Of a DNA stretch of 6,918 nucleotides, positions 6,045 through 6,918 are shown one piece after another. The stretch is taken from NCBI GenBank assembly GCA_050945855.1, contig JBMNTS010000052.1:1-6918 (forward strand). The letters run 5' to 3'. The DNA comes from CAYSNP01 sp050945855. GTDB lineage: Bacteria; Bacillota; Clostridia; Christensenellales; DTU072. A model generated the notes under the pieces. The model made no database searches. It saw only the letters and a list, made by a program, of their open reading frames with translations, and was not told the DNA's origin. Positions within the stretch are counted from its first letter, which is position 1; each line of letters starts with the position of its first letter. Both the position numbers and the translations under genes were made by a program.

Positions 6045-6918
6045 ATGAAAGTAAGCGTGACGATGAAAAGAGTTTTACTAGTGCTTATGTGCCTGATTAT
6101 GGTCTTTTCCATCGCAGCATGTTCGGAGAGAGTGCCGGATGAGTTGGACAGCGGACCTAAAACGGCGCCGCCCAAGCCCAAGAGCACGGATATCGTCAAT
6201 CAGATTACGAGCAATGAGGGCAAGGCCGAGATTACCCAAACTATCAGGAACAAATCCTTAGTTCAGAAATCTTCGGGAGAAGATTGGGTACATATGGACG
6301 TTGAGATACGGTATTATCTCAAGGATTACCTTGCTCAACCCATCAAGGTCACCGAGTACAGCATAATCCTCAAAGGCAATATCAATATCCGCAACAACGA
6401 CGCCACGCAATTTTTCCTGGAGATGCGCGAAGTTCAGACGGGTAAACTCACTTTAGGATTGTACGGCTACAGGTCGGTTACCTACCTTGTAATAGGGGAA
6501 GATAAATTCTATCTTAACGAAGTAAATATCACCGAACTCGCGCTCACCATAATAGAGGCGCTGAAAGATTCGGGTATAGACCCCACAACGCTGGTGTCCG
6601 GCATGATATCTGGCAATACTGGCATCGAAATGGTGGACGGGATTCTCAAGGGAGTCGGCTTCATCATCTGGGGCAGCCAATTCACTCAAACGATTACGGA
6701 TGAAGGGAGCACGCAGATTATTTCCGCTCCCATGAAAATAAACACCCTTTTAAGCCTTGTCAAGGGCGGCTCGCTGCCCGGCTTGGGAGCGATCAGCTGG
6801 GAGGCGTTCGGTCTGCCCAATATTGACAGATTATTAGACCAGATTCTCGGATTTGGCTTACATACGATTTTTGAAAAGAAATGGCCGATAATGGACGCAA
6901 GAATTTCCGCTATTTCCA
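6045..6918 (+). CDS. Putative lipoprotein of unrecognised family, cut by the right edge
   Basis: The first 291 codons are present and the frame is open at the window end. The ATG at 6045 has a strong AGGAGG site (6033-6038) with a 6-base spacer; a second in-frame ATG (codon 7) lacks one. The signal peptide has basic residues, a hydrophobic core and lipobox SIAAC, with Cys26 as the lipidated residue. A short Pro/Lys-rich linker follows (residues about 38-46, TAPPKPKS). From about residue 68 the sequence alternates beta-strand-like segments, including LKGNINIRNNDATQFFLEM and LTLGLYGYRSVTYLVIGEDK, then a more helical, glycine-containing stretch (about 165-215). The alternation resembles curved-sheet lipoproteins of the LolA/LppX type, but this is only an impression and no family signature is visible. 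Expected location is the outer face of the cytoplasmic membrane. It has its own promoter and structured leader, so it starts a new transcription unit. Function unknown. Confidence 0.85.
   Translation, partial: MKVSVTMKRVLLVLMCLIMVFSIAACSERVPDELDSGPKTAPPKPKSTDIVNQITSNEGKAEITQTIRNKSLVQKSSGEDWVHMDVEIRYYLKDYLAQPIKVTEYSIILKGNINIRNNDATQFFLEMREVQTGKLTLGLYGYRSVTYLVIGEDKFYLNEVNITELALTIIEALKDSGIDPTTLVSGMISGNTGIEMVDGILKGVGFIIWGSQFTQTITDEGSTQIISAPMKINTLLSLVKGGSLPGLGAISWEAFGLPNIDRLLDQILGFGLHTIFEKKWPIMDARISAIS

Noticed and set aside
1..6918. CRISPR arrays, insertion sequences, phage or defence genes
   Set aside because: I saw no regularly spaced repeats, transposase-like proteins or terminal inverted repeats, and all convincing genes have other assignments.

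Overview
The window looks like chromosomal DNA from a Gram-positive-type anaerobe of the Firmicutes/Clostridia kind, probably an uncultured lineage. Three observations support this. A Mini-RNase III gene (mrnC) sits directly upstream of an rlmB-type rRNA methyltransferase gene, a firmicute gene order. Two secreted proteins carry lipobox signal peptides. The Shine-Dalgarno sites are purine-rich (AAGGAG, GGAGGAGG) and the sigma-A type promoters are close to consensus. Base composition is moderate in the genes and strongly AT-rich in the gaps. The assignment is inference; no rRNA or other marker gene is present.

Layout. Positions 1-668 (minus strand) hold a housekeeping pair: the start of rlmB, cut by the left edge, preceded by mrnC. 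A good minus-strand promoter (690-718) overlaps the first possible mrnC start codons. Positions 699-931 form a divergent control region with an imperfect hairpin and a perfect-consensus plus-strand promoter (831-859). That promoter drives a 1004-residue lipoprotein gene (932-3946) with several Ig-like/BIG-like modules and a C-terminal transglutaminase-like domain whose Cys-His-Asp triad is intact. After 42 bases come two translationally coupled genes: a DUF4380 / galactose-mutarotase-fold protein (3989-4828) and a PIG-L (LmbE-like) deacetylase (4828-5643), which share one base (TAATG). Positions 5644-6044 are non-coding: a weak AT-rich terminator candidate, a long AT-rich stretch, an extended -10 promoter (5908-5937) and a leader of about 100 bases with three predicted hairpins. 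From 6045 a second lipoprotein of unrecognised family runs off the right edge.

How it fits together. mrnC-rlmB is a 23S rRNA maturation/modification operon. The DUF4380-PIG-L pair looks like a small carbohydrate-processing unit (a sugar-binding fold plus an N-deacetylase), possibly cotranscribed with the large surface lipoprotein because no convincing terminator separates them. The two lipoproteins have strong promoters of their own and probably act at the outer face of the membrane. I found no CRISPR array, insertion sequence, tRNA, rRNA, phage gene or recognisable defence system. The least explained items are the structured leader before the second lipoprotein, that lipoprotein itself, and the DUF4380/PIG-L pair.
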